64,000 bases of DNA from Anaerovirgula multivorans (GTDB taxonomy: Bacteria; Bacillota; Clostridia; Peptostreptococcales; Natronincolaceae), in contig NZ_FZOJ01000015.1 in NCBI RefSeq assembly GCF_900188145.1, positions 43,600-107,599 on the forward strand, written 5' to 3'. Made by a program: the position numbers and the translations under genes. Position 1 is the stretch's first letter. The number at the start of each line of letters is the position of its first letter. Of the stretch, positions 1 through 8,242 are shown in pieces. A model generated the notes under the pieces. The model did no database searches. It was not told where the DNA came from and was given only the letters and a program-made list of their open reading frames with translations.

Positions 1-294
1 GGCAGTAGAATGGATGATGTGATCTTTGAAGAATTTAAAGGAACTGGAAATATGGAACTGCACTTGGATAGGAAGCTATCTGAAAAAAGGATATTCCCGG
101 CTGTGGATATTAATAAATCCGGTACGAGAAGGGAAGAATTATTGTTAAGTCAGACAGAGCTAGAGGCTATTTGGAGTATCAGAAGAGCCATGAGCAATAA
201 CCCTATTCAAGAGGTTACGGAAAGAATTGTTAGCAGCCTAATGGAAACCAAGAAAAATAGTGACTTTGTTGAAATGATTAAGAAAAGTATCTAG
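1..294 (+). CDS. rho: Transcription termination factor Rho, C-terminal fragment
   Basis: This is the last 97 residues of Rho, cut by the left edge of the window; the reading frame is open from base 1. Rho is a hexameric RNA helicase that ends transcription. The visible part carries the highly conserved stretch with [17 protein letters not shown], followed by [15 protein letters not shown] and a helical tail with SGTRREELL, all typical of the Rho ATPase C-terminus. The ATP-binding loop and RNA-binding domains lie outside the window. The position just before rpmE is the usual one in Firmicutes. Identification is secure. Confidence 0.95.
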   Translation, partial: GSRMDDVIFEEFKGTGNMELHLDRKLSEKRIFPAVDINKSGTRREELLLSQTELEAIWSIRRAMSNNPIQEVTERIVSSLMETKKNSDFVEMIKKSI

Positions 295-305
295 TGATTT
301 TTTTC

Positions 306-334
306 TTGTCACTGCAAAGGTTATATGCTATAAT
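306..334 (+). promoter_or_regulatory. Sigma-70-type promoter for rpmE
   Basis: A TTGTCA box (306-311) and a perfect TATAAT (329-334) are separated by 17 bases, immediately after rho and about 105 bases before the rpmE start. This is a sequence match, not an experimental start site. Confidence 0.65.
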
Positions 335-439
335 GTAGTAGTTAAATTGCTAGAACCTGTCAACTTATTGTTAACTACTTAATAATAACTGGATAACTAT
401 CATTTTATCATAAGTTTTTTACGGAAAGAGGTGAATACA

Positions 440-637
440 ATGAAGAACGGTATCCATCCAGAATATAATGAAGTTGATGTTTTCTGCGCTTGTGGAAATA
501 CATTTAAGACAAAATCAACAAAAAAGGAAATCAGAGTTGAAATTTGTTCAGACTGCCATCCTTTTTACTCTGGAAAACAAAAGAGTATAGAAAAAGGTGG
601 ACGTGTTGAAAAATTCAAAAAGAAATTCGGCATGTAG
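440..637 (+). CDS. rpmE: 50S ribosomal protein L31, zinc-binding type
   Basis: A 65-residue L31. The start is the ATG at 440, 6-7 bases after an AGAGGTG ribosome binding site, not the GTG inside that site at 431. Cysteines C16, C18, C36 and C39 form the CxC...CxxC zinc site of the zinc-containing L31 form; zinc-free paralogues lack these residues. The sequence [19 protein letters not shown] is typical of the family. The gene has its own promoter upstream and a hairpin terminator downstream, so it looks monocistronic between rho and tdk. Length matches the family. Confidence 0.96.
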   Translation: MKNGIHPEYNEVDVFCACGNTFKTKSTKKEIRVEICSDCHPFYSGKQKSIEKGGRVEKFKKKFGM

Positions 638-660
638 TTTCCTAATAAAAGCAATCAATC

Positions 661-696
661 AAGGTTAGAAGGAACCCTTTCTAACCTTAATTTTTT
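661..696 (+). terminator. Rho-independent terminator after rpmE
   Basis: AAGGTTAGAA pairs with TTCTAACCTT around a short loop and is followed by AATTTTTTG. It lies directly downstream of rpmE and upstream of tdk. Confidence 0.85.
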
Positions 697-731
697 GCAA
701 TTCATTTGATAATAGGTTAGGAGATGAGGTA

Positions 732-1319
732 ATGGTTGAAATTGTGGAATGTGCTCAGAGGGGAAGTATTGAAGTGATTGTGGGGCCTATGTACGCCGGC
801 AAAAGTGAAGAACTTATTCGAAGAGTCAATAGGGCGAAAATTGCTGACTTAAAGGTGCTAGCTTTTAAACCAGCTATAGATAATCGATATTGTGTCGATA
901 ATATAACCTCTCACAATGGGAAACAGATGGAATGCATAGCAGTGGATGATGCTGAGAAAATATTGGAGTACATAGAAAAAGAAGAATTTGATGTATTGGC
1001 AGTGGATGAAGTGCAATTTCTAGGAGAAAAGATTATGGCGATTTGTCAGCAGGCGGCAGAAAAGGGAAAACGAGTCATTGTATCGGGATTAGATATGGAT
1101 TTTCGAGCTGAACCCTTTAGCATTGTACCTAATCTAATGGCGATTGCAGAATATGTAACAAAGCTTACTGCCATTTGCAAGGTTTGTAAAATGCCTGCCA
1201 CCAGAACTCAGAGACTGGTAAATGGAAGACCAGCAAAATATAGCGACCCAGTAATTATGGTAGGGGCTAAAGAAAGCTATGAAGCTAGATGCAGAAAGTG
1301 CCATGAAGTAATAAAATGA
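732..1319 (+). CDS. tdk: Thymidine kinase
   Basis: A 195-residue type II thymidine kinase, which phosphorylates deoxythymidine with ATP in nucleotide salvage. Walker A is GPMYAGKS at residues 18-25, the catalytic region is VDEVQF with E93, and four cysteines (C149, C152, C187, C190) form the zinc ribbon of the lasso domain. The ATG at 732 follows a TAGGAGATGAGG ribosome binding site. Length and motifs are standard. Its stop codon overlaps the first bases of the leader-RNA candidate that follows. Confidence 0.95.
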   Translation: MVEIVECAQRGSIEVIVGPMYAGKSEELIRRVNRAKIADLKVLAFKPAIDNRYCVDNITSHNGKQMECIAVDDAEKILEYIEKEEFDVLAVDEVQFLGEKIMAICQQAAEKGKRVIVSGLDMDFRAEPFSIVPNLMAIAEYVTKLTAICKVCKMPATRTQRLVNGRPAKYSDPVIMVGAKESYEARCRKCHEVIK

Positions 1320-1555
1320 GACTTAATTCATAAGTAGGCAACCGAAAGTTTGATTTGCAACTTTCGTGTTGATCACTTAGTTTGTTTATCTATAAGTAGG
1401 CAACCGAAAGTTTGATTTGTAACTTTCGTGTTGATCACTTAGTTTGTTTATCTAGAGAGAGGTTTTTTCCCTCTGAATTCTAGTCGAATTTATTTCGAGG
1501 ATGCAGTGCTTAGACTGGCGCTTGACAAAACGGGAGTCTTAGAAATACACCGAAG
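1316..1555 (+). ncRNA. Structured leader RNA candidate, copy B
   Basis: This 5' leader of the small membrane protein gene at 1582 shares primary sequence with the segment at 8243-8355. Shared blocks in the same order are ATGAGACTTAATT at the 5' end, AGAG, CTGAATTnTAGT, AGTGCTT, CTTGnCAAA and AATACACCGAAG. A hairpin pairs AGACT (1512-1516) with AGTCT (1535-1539); at the same place the other copy pairs different bases (CTCT with AGAG), which is what conserved structure predicts. Two 62-base tandem units are inserted in the 5' part. The 3' block runs into the GAAGGAGG ribosome binding site. The ACACCGAAGGAG block recalls the glycine riboswitch, but the rest of that aptamer is absent. I cannot name the family. 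Confidence 0.5.
1330..1453 (+). repeat. Tandem duplication of a 62-base hairpin unit
   Basis: Two adjacent 62-base units (1330-1391 and 1392-1453) differ at a single base. Each folds on itself: TAAGT pairs with ACTTA near the ends and CGAAAGTT with AACTTTCG inside. The one difference lies in the loop, so the stem is kept. The duplication sits inside the leader RNA candidate and is absent from its other copy. Confidence 0.85.
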
Positions 1556-1581
1556 GAGGAAATAGGATAGGGGGGGCTTTT

Positions 1582-1749
1582 ATGTCTAATACCTTGATGA
1601 TTATAGGATTGATTGGCTTAGTATCAGGGGTGATTTCCCCGATTTTTAGAGTGTTGGGTAAAAAGTCAAAACGTTCCAAAGGATGGATGTTGGTTACGGT
1701 ATTATCATTTTTAGTTTTTATTTTAGGTGTTGTATTAGGATTGGAATAA
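1582..1749 (+). CDS. Small two-helix membrane protein, function unknown
   Basis: A 55-residue protein, not recognised. It starts MSNTLMIIGLIGLVSGVI, has a first hydrophobic helix at about residues 4-23, a short basic linker (GKKSKRSKG) and a second hydrophobic helix at about 35-54 ending in GLE. The start is the ATG at 1582; the purine-rich ribosome binding site lies in the end of the leader RNA. It stands alone, followed by a strong terminator, so the structured leader and this peptide form a self-contained unit. Two helices with a positive linker suit a small integral membrane protein; no function is inferred. Confidence 0.75.
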   Translation: MSNTLMIIGLIGLVSGVISPIFRVLGKKSKRSKGWMLVTVLSFLVFILGVVLGLE

Positions 1750-1755
1750 TTGTGG

Positions 1756-1797
1756 AGAGGTACACTTCAGTGATATGCTGAAGTGTACCTCTTTTGT
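1756..1797 (+). terminator. Rho-independent terminator
   Basis: A 15-base perfect stem (AGAGGTACACTTCAG with CTGAAGTGTACCTCT) with a 7-base loop is followed by TTTTGT. It ends the transcript of the small membrane protein. Confidence 0.9.
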
Positions 1798-2030
1798 ATT
1801 TCTAAACATTTTTTGAGCACTGGGGACGGTTTCTCTGCTTGTATTAAAGCACTTCAAACCCTCTCCGGTGTTTCTTTATGTTTTTGTCATTTTTAGTCCT
1901 GAACGAAGGGAAGAAACTTGAAGCATCTTGCATTTAAAGGATTTAAGGCCCATTTGCTACGCTCAAGGCGACAATCCTCACATAGTCTGCCATCCCTAGT
2001 GTTATTTAGCAAAGAAAAAACTAGAGGGAA
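1798..2030. other. Intergenic region with an isolated RAYT-type end
   Basis: No gene was found. TGGGGACGGT at 1821-1830 matches the terminal sequence of the REP-associated transposase elements at 56474 and 62376. No partner end or transposase remnant is visible nearby, so this may be a solo scar. Confidence 0.4.
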
Positions 2031-2045
2031 GTATCAAAATGATAC
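2031..2045. promoter_or_regulatory. Palindrome upstream of the cysteine desulfidase gene (site 1)
   Basis: GTATC-AAAAT-GATAC is a perfect 5+5 inverted repeat about 53 bases before the -35 box. A second palindrome with the half-sites in swapped order (GATAC-TATAT-GTATC) lies downstream of the -10 box. The pair resembles regulator half-sites, but no regulator is assigned. Confidence 0.35.
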
Positions 2046-2097
2046 ACAAATCAAAATATATAAAATAATTAAAAACATATAAATATTAAGAATATTG

Positions 2098-2126
2098 TTG
2101 ACAATTGTCGCGAAACAATATATATT
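2098..2126 (+). promoter_or_regulatory. Sigma-70-type promoter for the cysteine desulfidase gene
   Basis: Consensus TTGACA (2098-2103), a 17-base spacer and TATATT (2121-2126). The -35 box overlaps the 10-base palindrome GACAATTGTC (2100-2109). It lies about 60 bases before the start codon. Confidence 0.7.
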
Positions 2127-2145
2127 TAAAACAAGGATTCAATAT

Positions 2146-2160
2146 GATACTATATGTATC
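2146..2160. promoter_or_regulatory. Palindrome downstream of the promoter (site 2)
   Basis: GATAC-TATAT-GTATC, a perfect 5+5 inverted repeat between the -10 box and the ribosome binding site. Such a position would suit a repressor. It shares half-sites with the palindrome at 2031. Confidence 0.35.
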
Positions 2161-2188
2161 TAAATGAGACACAACGGAGGGATTTTAC

Positions 2189-3469
2189 GTGATGATAGAC
2201 AGAGAGAAATATAATACATATCTAGCTATCCTGAAGGAGGAACTTTTGCCCGCCCTTGGGTGTACAGAACCAATTGCTATTGCGTATGCTGCTGCCAAAG
2301 CTCATGAAGTGCTGGGAAAATTTCCAGACAAGATAATTATAAAGTGTAGCGGAAATATTATAAAAAATGCTAAATCTGTTATTGTGCCTAATACTGGAAA
2401 TCTGAAAGGTATCAGGGCCAGTGCTTTGACAGGAATTGTTGCCGGTGATGCTTCTAGGGAGATGCAGGTGTTGGAGAGTGTAATGCGGGAGGACATTAAA
2501 AGGGTCAAAGAGCTTATGAAAACTGACATCTGTGAAATACAAATGATTGAGAATGTTGCTAATCTACATATTATTGTGGAGGTCATGTACCAAAAAGAAA
2601 AGGCCTTGGTAGAAATAATCCATACCCACACCAATATTTGTAAGGTTGTTAAAGATGGACATGTTTTGTTTGAAAAAAAGTATGAAAAAGAAGATTTTAA
2701 TTCCCCCCTTTCTGATAGAAGTCTCCTCAAGGTAAAGGACATCTTGGAATTTGCTACCACTGTAAAGATGGAGGATGTTGAGGAGCTTCTAAATAAACAG
2801 ATTGAATATAATCTCAAAATAGCCCAGGAGGGGCTTGAAAGAAAATACGGAGTTAATATAGGAAAGATGCTTTTAGAATGCTATGGAGACAATATATTAA
2901 CAAAAATTCGAGCCTATGCTGCAGCTGGTTCTGATGCCAGAATGAGCGGTTGCAGTCTGCCGGTTGTCACCAACTCTGGAAGTGGTAATCAAGGAATGAC
3001 AACTTCTTTGCCAGTGATTATTTATGCTAAAGAAAAGAAATTTGATAAGGAAAAAATGTACCGTGCCTTAGTACTGGCCAATCTTATCACCATCCATCAG
3101 AAAACCGGAATAGGAAGGTTGTCTGCCTATTGTGGAGCAGTAAGTGCCGCCTGTGGTAGTGGAACAGGAATCACATATCTGGAGGGAGGCACCTTAGAAA
3201 AGATTGAAAAAACCATTATTAACACTTTAGCAAATGTATCAGGTATAGTGTGCGATGGAGCAAAGGCCTCCTGTGCTGCTAAGATAGCTTCTAGTCTTGA
3301 TGCTGCTATGATGGCTCATTTTCTTGCCATGAGGGATTCTGTTTTTGAGGTGGATTCGGGTATCGTTAAGGAAACGGTGGAAAATACAATCTCTGCTGTA
3401 GGAAGATTAGGACGAGAAGGAATGAAGGAAACGGATATTGAGGTACTAAAGATAATGCTTGACCAATGA
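2189..3469 (+). CDS. cyuA: L-cysteine desulfidase / serine-dehydratase-alpha-like (UPF0597)
   Basis: A 426-residue protein of the L-cysteine desulfidase (UPF0597, CyuA/YhaM) family, which breaks cysteine into sulfide, ammonia and pyruvate using an oxygen-sensitive Fe-S cluster. The N-terminal signature PALGCTEPIAIAYAAA contains the family's conserved cysteine (C25). Further cysteines lie near residues 314-322 (CGAVSAACGSGTG) and 354-361 (VCDGAKASC), as expected for cluster ligands. The GTG at 2189 is 8 bases after CGGAGG; an ATG follows at 2192. It has its own promoter flanked by palindromes. A Liv-type amino-acid importer follows, which suits a catabolic role, though its substrate is not shown. 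Confidence 0.85.
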   Translation: MMIDREKYNTYLAILKEELLPALGCTEPIAIAYAAAKAHEVLGKFPDKIIIKCSGNIIKNAKSVIVPNTGNLKGIRASALTGIVAGDASREMQVLESVMREDIKRVKELMKTDICEIQMIENVANLHIIVEVMYQKEKALVEIIHTHTNICKVVKDGHVLFEKKYEKEDFNSPLSDRSLLKVKDILEFATTVKMEDVEELLNKQIEYNLKIAQEGLERKYGVNIGKMLLECYGDNILTKIRAYAAAGSDARMSGCSLPVVTNSGSGNQGMTTSLPVIIYAKEKKFDKEKMYRALVLANLITIHQKTGIGRLSAYCGAVSAACGSGTGITYLEGGTLEKIEKTIINTLANVSGIVCDGAKASCAAKIASSLDAAMMAHFLAMRDSVFEVDSGIVKETVENTISAVGRLGREGMKETDIEVLKIMLDQ

Positions 3470-3655
3470 TGCTTGTTACTTTAGGTTCCTTTATGTATTT
3501 AAATGGATAGAAATAAAGAAAGGGGGGTAAAATCAGTTGCTTTACTATAGGGATTGATTGAAATTAAGCTCAAGTACTCTTTCGATTCATTGATTTAAAA
3601 GATGAGCATCATTTTGGCAATATAAAAAAAGAATAACAAAGGGGAGGAAATTATC

Positions 3656-4771
3656 ATGAAAAAGACAGTAGCACTTTTGCTGGTGGTTATGCTAGTCACA
3701 TCTATGCTTGCAGGATGTCAAAGCCAAGCATCTGACAAGATTAAAATTGCTGTTGTAGGTCCGTTGACAGGCGACTTTGCTGAGTATGGCACAGGTTTTA
3801 AAAATGCTGTTGAACTACAGGTTGAAGAATGGAATAGAAATGGTGGTGTACTTGGTCGAGAAATTGAACTTGTTGTCTTTGATGATAAAAACAATGGTGA
3901 AGAAGCGGCTACGATCGCAGAAAAGATTGTTGCTGACAAGGATATTAAGGCTGTAATTGGCCATTTTGCCAGTGGTGTATGTATGGCTGCTTCACCAACC
4001 TATCAAGAGGCTGGTATCGTAAACATCTCACCTTCTGCATCGCATCCTGATTTTACTAAAGAAGGAGATTTTGTCTTCAGAAATAATACAGTTATTAATG
4101 TTGAGGCAGAGTTTGCAGTTGACCTTGCTGTAAATACACTAGATAAAAAGAAGGTAGGGATACTTTCTGTAAAAACTGATTGGGGTACAGGTACTGCAGA
4201 AATTACTAAGGGACTTGTAGCACAAGCGGAGGGGATGGTTGTTGATCATCAAGAGGTTGTTGACGGAACCATCGACTTCGGTCCGAATATCACTAGATTG
4301 AATGAGGCGGGTGCAGATGTAATCATCGTTGTAGCTATGTATAACACCTTAGCTCCATTTGCAACTCAGTACAAAACAGTAAACCCTGATATTGAGCTTG
4401 TAGGATTCTCCAACGCATATAGTCAACAACTTATTGAACTTGCAAAGGAAAATGCTGAAAACATTCATTTTCCAACAATCTTCTTTCACGGTAGTACAGA
4501 TGAAACGGTTGCATCTTTTGTAAGTGCTTATGAAAGCAAATACGGTTCAAGTCCAAGTAGTCTTACTGCCCAGGCCTATGACAGTGCAGGTATTGTTCTT
4601 AAGGCTATTGAAGTAGCAGGTAAAGCAGATAGAAAGGTAATGAAGGAAGAACTTTATAAGATGACTTATCCTGGGGTGACGGGTGAGACGAAGTTTGATC
4701 AAGCTGGTGATGCGGTGAAAATTTTTACTGCTGTTAAGATTGAGAACGGAAGGTTTGTAGAGGTTCAATAG
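3656..4771 (+). CDS. livJ: Branched-chain-amino-acid-type ABC transporter, substrate-binding lipoprotein
   Basis: A 371-residue extracellular binding protein of the LivJ/periplasmic-binding type I family. Residues 1-20 are a lipoprotein signal peptide with lipobox LAGC and C20 as the lipidated cysteine. The mature part starts with KIKIAVVGPLTGDFAEYG, the family's usual first strand, and continues through the two-lobe fold (residues IGHFASGVCMAASPTYQ in the ligand cleft). A GGGGAGG site precedes the ATG at 3656. It is the first gene of a complete importer operon. The ligand cannot be read from sequence: the family binds leucine, isoleucine, valine, other amino acids, amides and urea. Confidence 0.92.
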   Translation: MKKTVALLLVVMLVTSMLAGCQSQASDKIKIAVVGPLTGDFAEYGTGFKNAVELQVEEWNRNGGVLGREIELVVFDDKNNGEEAATIAEKIVADKDIKAVIGHFASGVCMAASPTYQEAGIVNISPSASHPDFTKEGDFVFRNNTVINVEAEFAVDLAVNTLDKKKVGILSVKTDWGTGTAEITKGLVAQAEGMVVDHQEVVDGTIDFGPNITRLNEAGADVIIVVAMYNTLAPFATQYKTVNPDIELVGFSNAYSQQLIELAKENAENIHFPTIFFHGSTDETVASFVSAYESKYGSSPSSLTAQAYDSAGIVLKAIEVAGKADRKVMKEELYKMTYPGVTGETKFDQAGDAVKIFTAVKIENGRFVEVQ

Positions 4772-4818
4772 TTGATGAAGTGAGTGCAAATCATATGTAC
4801 TTATAAGGGGGTGTAAGC

Positions 4819-5694
4819 TTGATATTACAGCAATTAATTAATGGTTTGGCTTTAGGTATGGTTTATGCACTGATTGCAGTAGGATACTCACTGGTTTTTG
4901 GAATTTTAAGGTTGGTGAATTTTTCTCATGGTTCTGTTTATGCATTTGGTGCACACATAGCAATGGTTTTTGTAGGCATGCAATTTGGGATCATACCAGC
5001 TTTAATTCTTAGCATCATATTCACTGGTGTGTTGGGGATAGCAATTGACAAGATTGCTTTAGCTCCTCTCAGAGCTAAAAAATCAAAGGCAATAGCAGCT
5101 CTGATTACTACCATCGGGGTCTCTTATATAATTCAGAACCTTCTTATGATTGTATTTGGCAGTCAGACAAAATTTTTTCCTAAGCTCTTTGATTACGGAA
5201 ATGTGCACATAGGGGGCGTGAGCATAAGTACAACTCAATTATTCATCTTTGGTGTGTCTCTTGCATTGCTGTTATTGCTAACCTTTATTATAAGAAAAAC
5301 TAAAATAGGTCTTGCTATGAGGGCGGTAGAACAAAATCCAAAGGCTGCTAATTTAATGGGAATCGATGTAGATTTTGTAATAACCTTTACCTTTTTCTTA
5401 GGGGGGGCTTCAGCGGCTATTGCTGGAACCTTGATTAGTGGTTATTACCAAGTGGTGTACCCAACCATGGGATTTCTTGCAGGACTTAAGGCGTTTTCTG
5501 CTGCAGTGTTAGGAGGAATAGGTATATTACACGGTTCCATTGTCGGTGGATTGATCGTAGGGGTTTCAGAAAGCTATGCAGCTGCATTTCTTGGTGGGGG
5601 TTATAGGGATGCTGTAGCCTTCGTTATTCTAATCATTGTGTTGCTTGTAAAGCCCACCGGCTTATTTGGAAAGAAAGGTGTTGTGAAGGTATAG
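4819..5694 (+). CDS. livH: ABC transporter permease, LivH type
   Basis: A 291-residue polytopic membrane protein of the LivH family, one of two channel subunits of the importer. It begins with the typical ILQQLINGLALGMVYALIAV and has about eight hydrophobic segments. The EAA-like cytoplasmic loop is GLAMRAVEQNPKAANLMGID near residue 170. Translation starts at a TTG (4819), 7 bases after AAGGGGG; no better start lies nearby. It is separated from livM by only 3 bases. Confidence 0.92.
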   Translation: MILQQLINGLALGMVYALIAVGYSLVFGILRLVNFSHGSVYAFGAHIAMVFVGMQFGIIPALILSIIFTGVLGIAIDKIALAPLRAKKSKAIAALITTIGVSYIIQNLLMIVFGSQTKFFPKLFDYGNVHIGGVSISTTQLFIFGVSLALLLLLTFIIRKTKIGLAMRAVEQNPKAANLMGIDVDFVITFTFFLGGASAAIAGTLISGYYQVVYPTMGFLAGLKAFSAAVLGGIGILHGSIVGGLIVGVSESYAAAFLGGGYRDAVAFVILIIVLLVKPTGLFGKKGVVKV

Positions 5695-5697
5695 GTT

Positions 5698-6768
5698 ATG
5701 GAAAAAATAAGTTTACAGTTTGATAGGATAAAAGAAAAGATGAATTTTATTAAGCCCAACAAAAAAAGAGATTTTCTTCTCTTGGCTACATTAATATTAG
5801 CTTTACCCTATATCATTAATTCTCAATATCTATTAAGAATTGTCATTATGATAGGTGTATATAGTATTTTGGCTTTATCACTAGGGCTTGTTACCGGTTA
5901 TGCAGGACAGGTATCTCTTGGACATGCTGCCTTCTATGCAATAGGTGCTTATTTTTCAGCTGTCCTTAGTGTCAACTTTGGTATTAGTTTCTTCATTACA
6001 GCACCTATTGCGGCAATCGCTGCAGCCATATGTGGACTGTTGCTGGGACTTCCAACTCTGCGGCTTTCGGGAACCTATCTAGCAATAACTACCTTGGGTT
6101 TTTGCGAAGTAGTAAGAATGGTGTTGTTAAACTGGGAAAAGGTTACAAATGGTCCATTAGGTATTAACAGGATTCCTAGACCATCTTTGCTGGGTTTTGA
6201 TCTAACCCTTGCTAATAACGGTATGTACTATCTCATGGTATTTTTCTTAGTCTTCACTACAGTAGTCATGCTCGCCATTGTTCGATCTAAAATAGGCCGG
6301 GCAATGATGGCTATCCGTGAAGATGAGTTGGCGGCAACTATGATGGGGATTAAGACCACTACCTATAAAGTGATTGCCTTTGTAGTATCGGCTTTTTTCT
6401 CAGGGTTGGCAGGTGCCTTTTACGCTCATATGATAAGATTTATTGATCCTAATACCTTCACATTTGATACGTCTATTATGATTTTAAGTATCGTTATTTT
6501 AGGGGGTATGGGTACAATCAAAGGGATGTTCTTGGGTGCCGCCATCTTGGTTTCTTTTCCTGAGGTTCTAAGATTTCTGCAGGAATACAGGTTTGTTGTT
6601 TATGGTATGGTTTTGGTTCTCATGATGAGATTTCGTCCTCAAGGTATTTTAGGAGGGCAGAAAAAAACAGCCTATAAGCTTCCGAAAGGAGTTATTGTTG
6701 ATATCAACAGTAATAATTCTTCAATTGAAGTAAGAGAAGCAATGAATACAGTAGAGGAAGTGATATAA
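5698..6768 (+). CDS. livM: ABC transporter permease, LivM type
   Basis: The second channel subunit, 356 residues. It contains SLGLVTGYAGQVSLGHAAFYAIGAY, diagnostic of LivM (quoted here only as a guide: key residues GYAGQ and LGHAAF). A cytoplasmic loop has RAMMAIREDELAATMMGI. About ten hydrophobic segments are present. The N-terminal 25 residues are charged and the C-terminal 30 residues form a hydrophilic tail rich in Asn and Glu. Its start is 3 bases after the livH stop and its stop is 1 base before livG, so the genes are translationally coupled. Confidence 0.92.
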   Translation: MEKISLQFDRIKEKMNFIKPNKKRDFLLLATLILALPYIINSQYLLRIVIMIGVYSILALSLGLVTGYAGQVSLGHAAFYAIGAYFSAVLSVNFGISFFITAPIAAIAAAICGLLLGLPTLRLSGTYLAITTLGFCEVVRMVLLNWEKVTNGPLGINRIPRPSLLGFDLTLANNGMYYLMVFFLVFTTVVMLAIVRSKIGRAMMAIREDELAATMMGIKTTTYKVIAFVVSAFFSGLAGAFYAHMIRFIDPNTFTFDTSIMILSIVILGGMGTIKGMFLGAAILVSFPEVLRFLQEYRFVVYGMVLVLMMRFRPQGILGGQKKTAYKLPKGVIVDINSNNSSIEVREAMNTVEEVI

Positions 6769-6769
6769 T

Positions 6770-7546
6770 ATGACATTCCTTGAAGTGAAGGATGTATCAA
6801 AACATTTCGGTGGGCTTGTTGCTGTTGATAAAGTTTCCTTGGAGATCAATGAAGGTGAAATTGTTAGTATCATTGGCCCCAATGGTGCTGGCAAAACTAC
6901 ACTTTTCAACATGTTAACGGGAGTGTATGCCCTTACGGAGGGGGAAATCATCTTTGAGGGTAAGCCGATACACAACCTGGTACCTCAGGAAATCGTTAAG
7001 GCTGGTTTAGCCAGGACCTTTCAAAACATTAGACTTTTTGCTGATATGAGGGTAATTGAAAATGTTTTGGTAGGAATGCATACCAATACTGAATATAATT
7101 TCTTTGATTTGTTATTTAGGACAAAACGTTTTCGTAACCAAGAGATTGAGAAGCACCAAGTGGCAATAGCGATCCTAGATTCTATAGGACTGAAAGAAAA
7201 GATGCATAACTATGCCACCAACTTGCCATATGGAGATCAAAGGAGACTTGAGATAGCACGTGCAATTTCTACTAATGCAAAGATATTATTATTAGATGAA
7301 CCTGCTGCAGGTATGAACCCTCAGGAGTCGGAGGACTTATTATGCTTTATTAAAAGTTTACGAGATAAAGGATACACCATTATCTTAATTGAGCACGATA
7401 TGAATGTTGTTATGAATATTTCTGACAGGATTTATGTTATCGACCACGGAAAGAAAATTGCCGAAGGTTTGCCCGTTGATATCGCCAGTAATAAACGTGT
7501 TATTGAGGCTTATCTTGGAAGGAGTGAACAATCGTGCTCGCAGTGA
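6770..7546 (+). CDS. livG: ABC transporter ATP-binding protein, LivG type
   Basis: A 258-residue ATPase. Walker A is GPNGAGKTT (about residues 36-44). The Q-loop region has ARTFQNIRLF, a LivG hallmark. The signature motif is degenerate (LPYGDQRRLEIARA in place of LSGGQ), as is normal for LivG. Walker B is ILLLDEPAAGMNP, and the switch histidine is in LIEHDMNVV. It pairs with LivF to energise uptake. It overlaps livF by 13 bases. Confidence 0.93.
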   Translation: MTFLEVKDVSKHFGGLVAVDKVSLEINEGEIVSIIGPNGAGKTTLFNMLTGVYALTEGEIIFEGKPIHNLVPQEIVKAGLARTFQNIRLFADMRVIENVLVGMHTNTEYNFFDLLFRTKRFRNQEIEKHQVAIAILDSIGLKEKMHNYATNLPYGDQRRLEIARAISTNAKILLLDEPAAGMNPQESEDLLCFIKSLRDKGYTIILIEHDMNVVMNISDRIYVIDHGKKIAEGLPVDIASNKRVIEAYLGRSEQSCSQ

Positions 7547-8241
7547 AAAATTTGAATACTCATTATGGAAATATTCATGCCTTAAAGGGTATTGATTTAG
7601 AGGTTAAGCAAGGAGAAATTGTCACTTTGATAGGTAGCAATGGCGCAGGGAAGAGTACCACCTTAGGTACCATTACTGGTCTTTTAAGGGCTACTTCAGG
7701 AGAAGTATGGTTTAAGGGAGAAAATATAACCAGTATACCACCCTCTCAAATTGTTAAAAAGGGCATAAGCCTTTCACCTGAAGGACGAGAAGTATTTCCA
7801 GCTTTAACGGTGGAGGAAAATCTTCAGTTGGGGGCTTACGTCCGAAAGGACAAGGAAAATATTAGAACGTCTTATGATAGGGTTTATGAGCTGTTCCCTA
7901 GATTGTTTGAAAGAAAAAAGCAAACAGCCGGAACCTTGTCAGGAGGAGAACAACAAATGCTGGCAATAGGCAGAGGTTTGATGTCGATGCCTCAATTATT
8001 GCTGCTGGATGAACCCTCTCTAGGACTTGCACCTAATTTAGTTGTAATGATTTTTGATTTGATTGTATCCATTAATCAACAAGGTACTACGGTACTTCTG
8101 GTTGAACAAAATGCCAGTATGGCACTATCTATTGCCCATCGAGGGTATGTTTTAGAGACCGGTAAGGTTACCATGACAGATGATGCAAAGATACTAAGTG
8201 ACAATGATATGGTGAGAAAAGCTTATCTTGGCAACATATAA
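7534..8241 (+). CDS. livF: ABC transporter ATP-binding protein, LivF type
   Basis: A 235-residue ATPase, partner of LivG. Walker A is GSNGAGKST, the signature is LSGGEQQMLAIGRGL, Walker B is LLLDEPSLGLAP, and the switch histidine of most ABC proteins is replaced by glutamine in LVEQNA, the standard LivF feature. The GTG start at 7534 lies inside the livG 3' end behind a GGAGTG site. It is the last gene of the importer operon. The leader-RNA candidate (copy A) begins right after its stop codon. Confidence 0.93.
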   Translation: MLAVKNLNTHYGNIHALKGIDLEVKQGEIVTLIGSNGAGKSTTLGTITGLLRATSGEVWFKGENITSIPPSQIVKKGISLSPEGREVFPALTVEENLQLGAYVRKDKENIRTSYDRVYELFPRLFERKKQTAGTLSGGEQQMLAIGRGLMSMPQLLLLDEPSLGLAPNLVVMIFDLIVSINQQGTTVLLVEQNASMALSIAHRGYVLETGKVTMTDDAKILSDNDMVRKAYLGNI

Positions 8242-8242
8242 A

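Noticed and set aside
1330..1453. CRISPR array
   Set aside because: There are only two 62-base units, directly adjacent and with no spacers.
1540..1570. Glycine riboswitch, because of the ACACCGAAGGAG block
   Set aside because: The blocks that should follow (CTCAGG, AAAAGGAC) and the 5' GGAGAGA element are absent. Copy A at 8243 continues with A-rich DNA after the same block. Only this short stretch is shared.
2222..2817. Minus-strand frames inside the cysteine desulfidase gene
   Set aside because: They are shadows of a well-supported plus-strand gene with strong family motifs.
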